Assembly: GCA_018820005.1 (NCBI GenBank)
Contig: JAHJOS010000482.1
Span: 1 to 8,919, forward strand
Length of the DNA: 8,919 nt
Reading direction: 5' to 3'
Source of the DNA: Alphaproteobacteria bacterium
GTDB taxonomy: Bacteria; Pseudomonadota; Alphaproteobacteria; Rhizobiales; Devosiaceae
In this document: one piece after another, positions 1 to 6,525 of the stretch
How the letters are laid out: every line of letters starts with the position of its first letter
How positions within the stretch are numbered: position 1 is the first letter of the stretch
Notes under the pieces: model-generated
Database searches by the model: none
What the model saw: the letters and a program-made list of their open reading frames with translations, nothing else
Told to the model about the DNA's origin: nothing
Program-made: the position numbers and the translations under genes

Positions 1-508
1 GGTTGCGCATAGGGTGCCGGCGACCATCCCACTCGTTGAACGGGCCCACGACGCTGACCCGGCGCGCATTAGGCGCCCAGACCGCAAAATGCGTGCCGTG
101 GATACCTTCGAACTCCATCTCATGGGCGCCAAGTTTGTCAAACAGGCGCAGATGGTTGCCTTCGCCGATATAGTAATCATCCAACGGGCCCAGGACAGGA
201 CCGAACGAATACGGATCATAAACGTCCCATTCACCGCCCGCATTCTTGGCGCGATAGCGGATTGGCTGCCGCGCCGAAATGGCAACCTTGCCCTCAAAAA
301 AACCAGCCGGGTGGCGCGGAACCAGATGTCCCAGTTCCGTGCCGTCAAGCGTGAAGGCTGTCACCAACTCCGCATGCGGATTGAACGCACGCAGTACCCA
401 GTGCTCGCCGATCTGTTGCAGGCCCAGAAACGCAAACGGGTTAGCATGCTGGCCAGCAATGACCGCCTCAACTTCCCGCGAATCGGCCTGCCAAACTTCC
501 TTATTCAC
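1..508 (-). CDS. glgB: 1,4-alpha-glucan branching enzyme GlgB, N-terminal part (runs off the left edge)
   Basis: Cytoplasmic glycogen branching enzyme. It cuts an alpha-1,4 glucan chain and reattaches the piece through an alpha-1,6 bond. Only about 169 residues are in the window, so the catalytic GH13 barrel lies outside it. The visible part shows the GlgB N1 region (HANPFAFLGL, near residues 22-31, matching the family's H-x-P-F-x-x-LG pattern) and then the carbohydrate-binding module CBM48 with FAVWAPNARRVSVVG and FNEWDGRRHPMR, which is nearly identical to enterobacterial GlgB. I place the start at GTG 508 because GGGGAG at 521-516 lies 7 bases upstream. The in-frame GTG at 514 would leave only one base to that ribosome binding site. 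The gene follows glgP by 98 bases on the same strand, as in glycogen operons. Identity is firm; the exact start is moderately sure. Confidence 0.95.
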   Translation of the reverse strand, partial: MNKEVWQADSREVEAVIAGQHANPFAFLGLQQIGEHWVLRAFNPHAELVTAFTLDGTELGHLVPRHPAGFFEGKVAISARQPIRYRAKNAGGEWDVYDPYSFGPVLGPLDDYYIGEGNHLRLFDKLGAHEMEFEGIHGTHFAVWAPNARRVSVVGPFNEWDGRRHPMRN

Positions 509-529
509 ACGCACTCTCCCCGGACCCAG

Positions 530-610
530 CTAATAAGCTGAGCCGCCAAAACCAAGAAATACGGCGGGCCTGATCTTTACCGTCAGCCTGTGCCCGCCGC
601 TGCCGTTCAT
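530..610 (-). CDS. Possible small ORF (26 aa) coupled to the glgP stop
   Basis: An ATG at 610-608 overlaps the glgP TGA (609-607) in an ATGA arrangement and opens a 26-codon frame ending in TAG at 532-530. It nearly fills the glgP-glgB gap. The predicted peptide begins MNGSGGHRL and ends FGFGGSAY. It resembles no family I know. It could be translated by coupling to glgP, but a frame this short can arise by chance in GC-rich DNA. Confidence 0.15.
   Translation of the reverse strand: MNGSGGHRLTVKIRPAVFLGFGGSAY
563..598 (-). repeat. Inverted repeat between glgP and glgB
   Basis: GGCGGGC (563-569) and GCCCGCC (592-598) are perfect 7-base inverted arms with a 22-base loop. On the minus strand the second arm is followed by a T-rich but interrupted stretch (561-548). 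It could be a leaky terminator or a stability hairpin that tunes glgB relative to glgP. The long loop makes a strong terminator unlikely. Confidence 0.3.
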
Positions 611-3084
611 GTAGTCGGAACTTTCACGCCCCAGATGTCTGCAGCGTACTGACCGATAGTACGGTCCGACGAGAAAAAGCCGACGCGTGCCGTATTCCGG
701 ATGGCCATGGCGTTCCACTTCGCCTTGTCCGCCCAGATCAGGTCAACCTCGGCCTGCGCCGCCGCATAGGCATCGAAATCGCGGGCGACCATGAACCAGT
801 CATGTTCGAAAAGGCCGCCGATGAGGTCACGATAGCGGTTCGGGTCATCCGGCGAAAACACACCGCTGGAAATCGATTCCAGCGCTTCGTTCAACCGCGG
901 CGATACCGAGATCGCCGCGCTCGGCTTCTCGTTCGCCGCGCGCTTCTCGTTGACCTCTTCGGTCGTCAGACCAAAAATGACGATATTGTCCGGCCCCACT
1001 TCCTTGTGCATTTCCACATTGGCACCGTCCATGGTGCCGATGGTAATCGCGCCATTGGCCATGAACTTCATGTTGCCAGTGCCAGACGCTTCCATGCCGG
1101 CGGTGGAAATCTGTTCGCTCAGATCTGCCGCCGGCACGATTACTTCAGCAAGGCTAACATTGTAATTGGGCAGGAAAACGATCTTGAGCAGTCCACGTAC
1201 CGCCGGGTCATTGTTGATGACCTTGGCCACGTCATTGATCAGCTTGATGATCAATTTGGCATTCCAGTACCCCGGCGCCGCCTTGCCGGCAAAGATCTTG
1301 ACGCGCGGAACCCAGTCCCGCTCGGGGTGCGCCCGGATTTCATCATAAAGCGCGACGGCCTGGATGATGTTGAGCAACTGCCGCTTATATTCGTGGATCC
1401 GCTTGATCTGAACGTCGAACATGGCATCGGGCGAAACCACGATATTGAGGCGATCCTTGATCAGCTTGGCCAGCCGACGTTTGTTTTCCAGCTTCACCTG
1501 GGCAAATTGCCCCTGAAAGCTTGGATCCTCGGCATGGGCGTTCAGGCCCTGCAGCAAATCGATATCGTCGAGAAACTCCGGGCCGATGCGGTCGGTGATC
1601 AGCTTGGTGAGGCCCGGATTGCACTGCATCAGCCAGCGCCGCGGCGTAATCCCGTTGGTCTTGTTGTTGATACGATCGGGGTAGAGCTTGTGCAGATCTG
1701 AGAATACGGTCTGCTTCATCAGCTCTGTGTGCAGTGCCGACACGCCGTTGATCGAATGCGACCCCACAAAGGCCAGCTGGCCCATGCGGACCCGTCGGCC
1801 ACCCGCCTCATCGATCAGCGAAACATTGGCAACCTGCGCGTCAGTAAACTTGGCGCGCTGCCGAGCGTCGGTCAGCACCTCAGCATTGATCTGATAGATG
1901 ATCTGCATATGGCGCGGCAGCAGCCGTTCCAGCAGCGCGACCGGCCAGCTTTCCAGCGCCTCAGGCAGCAATGTGTGGTTGGTATAGCCAAAGGTGGCGC
2001 GGCACAGCTTCCAGGCCTGCGCCCACTTAAGACCGTTGATATCCACCAGGATACGCATCAGTTCGGCGATCGAAATGGCCGGGTGCGTGTCGTTGAGCTG
2101 GATGGCAACCTTGTCGGGCAGCGAGCCCAAATCACCATATTGCTGTAGATGGCGTCGCACGATGTCCTGCAGCGACGCCGAGGAGAAGAAGAACTCCTGC
2201 CGCAGCCGCAGTTCCTGCCCGGCCGCCGTCGAATCTGCCGGATAGAGCACGCGGGTTATTGCTTCAGCCCGCGCGCTTTCCTGCAATGCGCCGATATGGT
2301 CGCCGGCATTGAACTTGTCGAGCAGGATCGGATCGATCGGCTGCGCGCTCCAAAGGCGCAGCGTATTGACCCGCGCGCCACGCCAGCCCACGATTGGCGT
2401 GTCGTAAGCGACGGCCAGCAGATGGTCGTTTGGCTGCCATTCCTGACGTATTGTACCGTCTGGATCGGTCACCGGCTCGACATGGCCACCAAAGCCGACT
2501 TCATAGGCGCTTTCGCGCCGCTCAAACTCCCAGGGATTGCCGTGAGCGAGCCAGTCCTCAGGCAGTTCAACCTGCCAACCTTCGCTCATCTCCTGGCGGA
2601 ACAGGCCATGCACGTAGCGGATGCCGTAGCCGTAGGCCGGAATCTTGATCGATGACATCGATTCAAGAAAACACGCGGCCAACCGGCCCAGGCCACCATT
2701 GCCGAGCGCCGCATCAGGTTCCAGATTGATCAGATCGCCCAGGTCGACATTGAGGTTGCTGAGTGCTTCTCGCACCGGCTCCATCAGGCCGACATTGCTC
2801 ATCGCATCGCGCATGAGCCGACCGATCAGAAACTCCAGGCTGAGATAATAGACCCGTTTGTTCGATGTCCGCCACGTCTCGCGTGAGGACTCCATCCATC
2901 GGTCCATGACTCGGTCGCGAACGGCCAGAATGGTTGCGGCGAGCCAATCATGTGGCCGGGCAACAATAGGATCCTTGCCGACGGAATAGATCAGTCTTTC
3001 AAGGATTTCAGACTGAATCGCTTCAACTGAGGTGGCACGGGGTTCGGGCGTGGGAGCGTCGTAGACGATCGGCTTTTGCGGCAT
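607..3084 (-). CDS. glgP: Glycogen (alpha-glucan) phosphorylase GlgP
   Basis: Cytoplasmic GT35 enzyme that releases glucose-1-phosphate from the non-reducing ends of glycogen or maltodextrin, using pyridoxal phosphate (PLP). At 825 residues it has the full family length (about 800-840). Visible landmarks are GNGGLGRLAACFLES (128-142), NDTHPA (331-336), YTNHTLLPEALE (367-378), with H370 at the place of the active-site His, NKTNGITPRRW (474-484), KRIHEYKRQLLN (561-572), and the PLP site EASGTGNMKFMANGA, where K673 is the expected PLP lysine. No domain is missing. The ATG at 3084 has only a weak ribosome binding site (GGA, 7 bases away), and an in-frame TGA 18 bases upstream rules out a much longer product. 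GlgP and MalP cannot be told apart by sequence alone; the neighbouring glgB supports GlgP. Regulation is not visible, though a short out-of-frame reading frame overlaps the start. Confidence 0.98.
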   Translation of the reverse strand: MPQKPIVYDAPTPEPRATSVEAIQSEILERLIYSVGKDPIVARPHDWLAATILAVRDRVMDRWMESSRETWRTSNKRVYYLSLEFLIGRLMRDAMSNVGLMEPVREALSNLNVDLGDLINLEPDAALGNGGLGRLAACFLESMSSIKIPAYGYGIRYVHGLFRQEMSEGWQVELPEDWLAHGNPWEFERRESAYEVGFGGHVEPVTDPDGTIRQEWQPNDHLLAVAYDTPIVGWRGARVNTLRLWSAQPIDPILLDKFNAGDHIGALQESARAEAITRVLYPADSTAAGQELRLRQEFFFSSASLQDIVRRHLQQYGDLGSLPDKVAIQLNDTHPAISIAELMRILVDINGLKWAQAWKLCRATFGYTNHTLLPEALESWPVALLERLLPRHMQIIYQINAEVLTDARQRAKFTDAQVANVSLIDEAGGRRVRMGQLAFVGSHSINGVSALHTELMKQTVFSDLHKLYPDRINNKTNGITPRRWLMQCNPGLTKLITDRIGPEFLDDIDLLQGLNAHAEDPSFQGQFAQVKLENKRRLAKLIKDRLNIVVSPDAMFDVQIKRIHEYKRQLLNIIQAVALYDEIRAHPERDWVPRVKIFAGKAAPGYWNAKLIIKLINDVAKVINNDPAVRGLLKIVFLPNYNVSLAEVIVPAADLSEQISTAGMEASGTGNMKFMANGAITIGTMDGANVEMHKEVGPDNIVIFGLTTEEVNEKRAANEKPSAAISVSPRLNEALESISSGVFSPDDPNRYRDLIGGLFEHDWFMVARDFDAYAAAQAEVDLIWADKAKWNAMAIRNTARVGFFSSDRTIGQYAADIWGVKVPTT

Positions 3085-3103
3085 ATCGCAATCCAGATTT
3101 CAT
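3023..3103 (-). CDS. Possible leader ORF (26 aa) overlapping the glgP start
   Basis: ATG 3103 opens a 26-codon frame (begins MKSGLRYAAKADRLRR) ending at TGA 3025-3023. It starts 19 bases before the glgP ATG in a different frame. GAGGGG lies 11 bases upstream, a better ribosome binding site than glgP itself has, although the spacing is long. The peptide is rich in arginine and lysine. It might be a translated leader that affects glgP initiation, or chance. Confidence 0.15.
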   Translation of the reverse strand: MKSGLRYAAKADRLRRSHARTPCHLS

Positions 3104-3172
3104 GACGATGTTATCCCCTCAGATACTGCAGTCTTGCACTTAATTTCAGCAGGGGAAAGCCCTCTTGCGCAT

Positions 3173-3190
3173 GCCGGATTTCACACCGGC
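3173..3190 (-). repeat. Small hairpin overlapping the Kef-type gene's stop codon
   Basis: GCCGG (3173-3177) and CCGGC (3186-3190) pair perfectly around 8 bases, and the TGA at 3183-3181 lies in the loop. A second weak hairpin, AGGG/CCCT (3151-3163), follows. Neither has a T-run on the minus strand, so read-through into glgP remains possible. Confidence 0.25.
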
Positions 3191-5046
3191 GATGCAGGCT
3201 GCCTGCTCTTGGCCACTTCCTCCTCGACCGCCTCTTCGGCGATATCGACGCCACCCTCGCGCGCTTGCTCGGCGGCGTTCTTGAGCAGCAGGTTGCGCGC
3301 CGCATCAACTGCGCTCACGTCATCGAGCAGTTGCATCTTGAAGCGCTGCGCATCGCGGTCGCGTACGCCCTCGATGGTCTGGGTCACCTCGTCCTCGGTG
3401 GCGCCCAGCTCCCGGATGGCCTGGGCGCCGAACATCAGCGCGGATTCGAACATCTCGCGCAGCTGGTATTCCACCCCGGCCTTGATCAGCTCGATGGCAT
3501 GCACCCGGTCAAAGGCGCGGGCCATCACCTTGACCAGCGGGTACTCGTCACGGAACAGCTCGGCGATTCTGGTTGCCGCGGCTTTGTCGTTGACGCAGAC
3601 CAGCACCAGGTCGACATTGCCCGCACCCGCCGCATGCAGGATGTCCAGCCGCGTGCCGTCGCCATAATAGACCTTGAAGCCGAACTGGGCCGCCGCCCGG
3701 ATCATGTCCGTGTCGTTGTCGATAATGGAAAGCCGGTGCCCCTGCCCAAGCAGAGTCTGCGTCGCAATCTGGCCAAATCGCCCAAAGCCAATGACCAGTA
3801 TCCGCTCGTTGAGGCCGTCCACCGTCTCTATGCCATCCATCGACTGGACGGGCTTTGGCATCGCAAAGCGCAGGCCGATCAACAGGAACGGCGTCAGCAC
3901 CATCGAAACGATGACCGTGGCCGTGAAAACCGCATTGGTTGGCGCGTCGATAATTCCCGCAGTGGCGGCGGTCGTATAGAGGACAAAAGCAAATTCACCG
4001 CCCTGCCCCATCAGCACCGCCCGTTCCAGTGCCTCGGCGTGGCCGGTGCGTAGAGCCCTCGCGATTGCGTAAATCGCGCCGGCCTTCACGACCATATAGG
4101 CCACCACACTGATTGCGATCAGTTGCCAACTCCCGGCAACTGTTGCCAGATCGAGCGACATGCCGACGGCCAGAAAGAACAGGCCCAGCAGAATGCCGCG
4201 GAACGGTTCGACATCGGCCTCCAGCTGGTGCCGGAATGTCGACGTCGAGAGCAGCACACCTGCCAGAAAGGCGCCCATGGCCATCGATAGCCCAACCGCG
4301 TGGAACATCAGTGCGGCACCCAGCACCACCAGGAGGGCCGCAGCGGTCATCACTTCGCGCAACTTGCTGGCGGCCAAAACAGCAAAGAACGGGTTCATGA
4401 TGCGCTGCCCCAGAAAGATCAGCAGCAGCACGGCGCCAATGGGCAGGGCTATTCCGATCAGCCGCGTCGTCAGCGCCACCTCGCCGCCTGCTGACGGTGC
4501 CAGAAACGCAACGATCGCCAAAAGGGGCACGATCGCGAGATCTTCGAGCAGCAGAATCGAAACAATGCGCTGACCGCTATCTGTGCTCAGTTCCCCGCGT
4601 TCGCCCAAAATCTGCATCACAATGGCTGTCGAAGTTAGTACAAAACCCATGCCAAAGATGAACGCCACGGCAGGCGCAAACCCCAGCAGCACGCCAATGC
4701 CGGTCAGCAGGGCGCCGCACGCAGCAACCTGCAATACGCCAAGACCAAAGATCTGCTTGCGCAACGCCCACAGCTTGGAGGGTTCCATTTCAAGGCCAAT
4801 GATGAACAGGAACATTACCACGCCCAATTCGGCCGTCGTCAGCACCGATTCCGGATCATTGATCAATCCAATGCCTGACGGGCCCAGCAGCAGTCCGGCC
4901 GCCAGATAGCCCAGCACCGACCCAAGCCCTAACCGCTTGAACAGCGGAACGCCAATGACCGCCGCGCCTAAAAGGGCGACAACTGGAATCAGATCAACGC
5001 CATGTGCTGCCGCTTCCGCCGCATGTCCGACTACATCACCTGCCAC
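3181..5046 (-). CDS. KefB/KefC-type monovalent cation:proton antiporter (CPA2) with RCK/TrkA-N domain
   Basis: Inner-membrane antiporter, predicted to exchange K+ (possibly Na+) for H+ and to serve pH, osmotic or electrophile-stress homeostasis. The 621 residues match Kef length. Residues about 17-395 form a hydrophobic multi-pass domain containing LGSVLGYLAAGLLLGPSGIG (41-60), FIIGLE (81-86) and LLLEDLA (165-171, with ED at 168-169 in the CPA2 ion-binding position). HQLEADVEPF (273-282) matches the Kef regulatory loop HALE-x-D-IEP. An RCK N-terminal nucleotide-binding fold follows: ILVIGFGRFG (416-425) with D443 and YGDGTR (461-466). The tail ends in an acidic stretch (602-610). The GTG start is supported by GGGAG 6 bases upstream. 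No KefF or KefG partner is visible here. The fold and family are clear; glutathione gating and K+ specificity are inferred from family resemblance. Confidence 0.93.
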   Translation of the reverse strand: MAGDVVGHAAEAAAHGVDLIPVVALLGAAVIGVPLFKRLGLGSVLGYLAAGLLLGPSGIGLINDPESVLTTAELGVVMFLFIIGLEMEPSKLWALRKQIFGLGVLQVAACGALLTGIGVLLGFAPAVAFIFGMGFVLTSTAIVMQILGERGELSTDSGQRIVSILLLEDLAIVPLLAIVAFLAPSAGGEVALTTRLIGIALPIGAVLLLIFLGQRIMNPFFAVLAASKLREVMTAAALLVVLGAALMFHAVGLSMAMGAFLAGVLLSTSTFRHQLEADVEPFRGILLGLFFLAVGMSLDLATVAGSWQLIAISVVAYMVVKAGAIYAIARALRTGHAEALERAVLMGQGGEFAFVLYTTAATAGIIDAPTNAVFTATVIVSMVLTPFLLIGLRFAMPKPVQSMDGIETVDGLNERILVIGFGRFGQIATQTLLGQGHRLSIIDNDTDMIRAAAQFGFKVYYGDGTRLDILHAAGAGNVDLVLVCVNDKAAATRIAELFRDEYPLVKVMARAFDRVHAIELIKAGVEYQLREMFESALMFGAQAIRELGATEDEVTQTIEGVRDRDAQRFKMQLLDDVSAVDAARNLLLKNAAEQAREGGVDIAEEAVEEEVAKSRQPASPV

Positions 5047-5098
5047 GAAAAGCTCCCGCTCCGATTCAGCGAGAACTGTCCGCGATAGCGTGATGAAT

Positions 5099-5104
5099 CG
5101 TCAA
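5099..5104 (-). promoter_or_regulatory. Possible -35 element upstream of the Kef-type gene
   Basis: On the minus strand TTGACG is one base from the -35 consensus and lies in the 80-base gap between the AI-2E and Kef-type genes. I see no convincing -10 hexamer 16-18 bases downstream, so an independent promoter is only a weak possibility. Confidence 0.15.
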
Positions 5105-5126
5105 GCGAGATAGCAGCATGAGAGGG

Positions 5127-6383
5127 CTACCGAGAAGTCTCCACACCGCTCGGCGCAGTTCCTTCGGGGGGCTCAAAACGCTCTTCCTTGCGCTTCTCAT
5201 TGGCCACTTCCACGGCGTCGGACTGCTCGCGAATGGCCTGAGCCGCGTTTGCGAGCAGTTCCTGCCGCGCGGTCATTCGGGCTGTGCGACGGACAGGCTT
5301 GTTTGGGACCAGGGGCTTGCTGGGCAACAAATGGTCCAGCATCGATGTGGCGATAAGCAGGGTTGGCACGGCGACAAGCCCGCCGACCGGCCCCCATGCC
5401 CAGAGCCAGAATGTGATCGACAAAAAGATCAGGAACGGATTGAGAGTCATGGTACGGCCGATCAGATGCGGGGTCAGCACCTGGCCTTCGATGAAATTGA
5501 TCACCAGATAGCAGCCCGCCGGCAACAGAATGCTCTCCAGCCCGGTCTGCGTCCCCAGCCCTACCGACAGCAGTACCAGCAACATCACGCCCTGGCCGAC
5601 ATAGGGGATGTAGTTGAGGACCGCCGCCATTGCGCCCCACAATAAAGGTGTCGGCATGCCGATGGCCCACATCGCCAGAGAGACCGCAGCGCCAACACAC
5701 AGGTTGATCAGCGAGATCGACAGCAGGAAGCGACTGACCCGGTTTTCGACATCCCGGAACACATGCGCCGTACGCCAGCGCACCCGCCGGCTCACGCACA
5801 GAGACAGCACCGAGATGCGAATATGCTCGCGCGTCGCCACATAGAAATAAAGGCTCGCCAGAAAAATCAGCATTTGCGCCAGGATCGCCGGCGCGATCAT
5901 GGCCACACCCATCACCTGCCCGCTGTCTTCAACCGTAACCGCCATGGCGTTACTATTGGCAAAGATCGAAGCGATCTGTTCCTGGAAGGCACCCAGCGCC
6001 TGGATCGAGCCCTGCAGATTGATCAACTGCTGTTGCAGCTTGTCCCAGATCAGCGGCGCCCGCGCGACCCACTCCGACAGCGGTACCGCGAAAAGCGCCA
6101 TACCCCCGCCGATCAGGCCCAGCAGCATCAGCACCACCACGCCCGCAGAAAGCGCTGGCGGCACGCCAAATCGCTCCACACGGTCGGCGACCGGCCCGAA
6201 CATCAGGCCCACCACGATTGCCAGGGTGATGGGGGCCAGGAACACCTCGCCCACCTTGAGCGCCACCAGTAGCGCCAGAAACCCCAGCAGTATTGTCGCC
6301 ATCCTGGCCGCATTGGCAGCAATCCGCTCGAACTGGCTCTCGCTCATATCCTTGGAGTTAGGCGCAGGGGGAGTGCGGGCCAT
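5127..6383 (-). CDS. AI-2E family transporter (PerM/YdiK-like membrane protein)
   Basis: Multi-pass inner-membrane protein of the AI-2E/PerM family. Some members export autoinducer-2 or act as Na+/H+ antiporters, but most have no proven substrate. The family signature is clear: LNYIPYVGQGVM (256-267), EGQVLTPHLIGR (299-310) and NPFLIFLSITFWLWAWGPVG (315-334). Hydrophobic segments lie near 30-62, 78-102, 158-183, 218-242, 247-275, 282-298 and 312-349. I choose the ATG at 6383 (418 residues) over an upstream in-frame TTG at 6410, because AGGA sits 6 bases before the ATG. Residues 352-418 form a charged, alanine/glutamate-rich tail longer than in typical members (about 340-360 residues). It lies 80 bases upstream of the Kef-type gene on the same strand. 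The substrate cannot be deduced. Confidence 0.93.
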   Translation of the reverse strand: MARTPPAPNSKDMSESQFERIAANAARMATILLGFLALLVALKVGEVFLAPITLAIVVGLMFGPVADRVERFGVPPALSAGVVVLMLLGLIGGGMALFAVPLSEWVARAPLIWDKLQQQLINLQGSIQALGAFQEQIASIFANSNAMAVTVEDSGQVMGVAMIAPAILAQMLIFLASLYFYVATREHIRISVLSLCVSRRVRWRTAHVFRDVENRVSRFLLSISLINLCVGAAVSLAMWAIGMPTPLLWGAMAAVLNYIPYVGQGVMLLVLLSVGLGTQTGLESILLPAGCYLVINFIEGQVLTPHLIGRTMTLNPFLIFLSITFWLWAWGPVGGLVAVPTLLIATSMLDHLLPSKPLVPNKPVRRTARMTARQELLANAAQAIREQSDAVEVANEKRKEERFEPPEGTAPSGVETSR

Positions 6384-6413
6384 TGCGGTTCCTGTTTTCG
6401 AATGGGCCAATGT

Positions 6414-6427
6414 CGCAAACGATTGCG
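6414..6427. promoter_or_regulatory. Candidate LacI-family operator (PurR-box-like palindrome)
   Basis: CGCAAACGATTGCG is a 14-bp palindrome around a central CG with one mismatched pair (6 of 7 pairs match). It matches 13 of 14 bases of the core of the E. coli PurR box, CGCAAACGTTTGCG, and follows the general LacI-family half-site layout. It lies 98 bases before the nucleoside hydrolase start and 31 bases before the divergent AI-2E start. A nucleoside-responsive LacI-family repressor is a natural guess given the hydrolase, but no regulator gene is in the window. The palindrome is seen; its function is inferred. Confidence 0.45.
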
Positions 6428-6430
6428 GCG

Positions 6431-6462
6431 CCCAAATGTCTCACTGCGTAATCGCCTTTGGG
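6431..6462. repeat. Short inverted repeat CCCAAA / TTTGGG in the divergent spacer
   Basis: CCCAAA (6431-6436) and TTTGGG (6457-6462) are perfect 6-base inverted arms separated by 20 bases. They lie between the LacI-like palindrome and the second hairpin. They could be half-sites for a dimeric regulator or chance; six-base arms are short. Confidence 0.25.
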
Positions 6463-6464
6463 TG

Positions 6465-6492
6465 TCGACCCTATCAAAGCCTTTCGATAGTG
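6465..6492 (+). promoter_or_regulatory. Weak candidate promoter for the nucleoside hydrolase
   Basis: TCGACC (6465-6470) and ATAGTG (6487-6492) are spaced by 16 bases and could be -35 and -10 elements. The -10 half lies in the 10-base word CGATAGTGTC, which recurs before the LysE-family gene at the same kind of position. The match to the housekeeping consensus is poor, so this rests mainly on the recurrence. Confidence 0.2.
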
Positions 6493-6494
6493 TC
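6467..6494. promoter_or_regulatory. Long near-perfect inverted repeat upstream of the nucleoside hydrolase
   Basis: GACCCTATC (6467-6475) and GATAGTGTC (6486-6494) are inverted copies with 8 of 9 positions paired. Between them AAAG and CTTT continue the pairing around one C, with one extra C bulged on the right. It lies 32 bases before the hydrolase ATG. It could be an operator over the promoter or a leader hairpin. It has no T-run, so a terminator is unlikely. Confidence 0.4.
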
Positions 6495-6525
6495 GCGCCA
6501 AGACAACCACCCACCAGAGTCCGTT

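Noticed and set aside
14..541. A 175-codon plus-strand open frame at the left edge
   Set aside because: The opposite strand encodes unmistakable GlgB sequence, including the CBM48 block, so this is its shadow.
802..1701. A 299-codon open frame on the plus strand
   Set aside because: It lies wholly antisense to glgP, whose minus-strand product matches the family from end to end. The plus-strand translation shows no recognisable domain, and long antisense frames are common in GC-rich genes.
3265..4053. A 262-codon plus-strand open frame
   Set aside because: It is antisense to the Kef-type gene and its product is a low-complexity mixture without a recognisable motif.
6384..6410. TTG start at 6410 for the AI-2E-family protein
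   Set aside because: It would add nine residues with no good ribosome binding site, while the ATG at 6383 has AGGA at 6 bases.
5899..6525. N-terminal extension of the nucleoside hydrolase frame by 209 codons
   Set aside because: The added part is antisense to the AI-2E gene and crosses the spacer. The hydrolase family starts directly before the DTDPGQDD motif, which fits ATG 6526.
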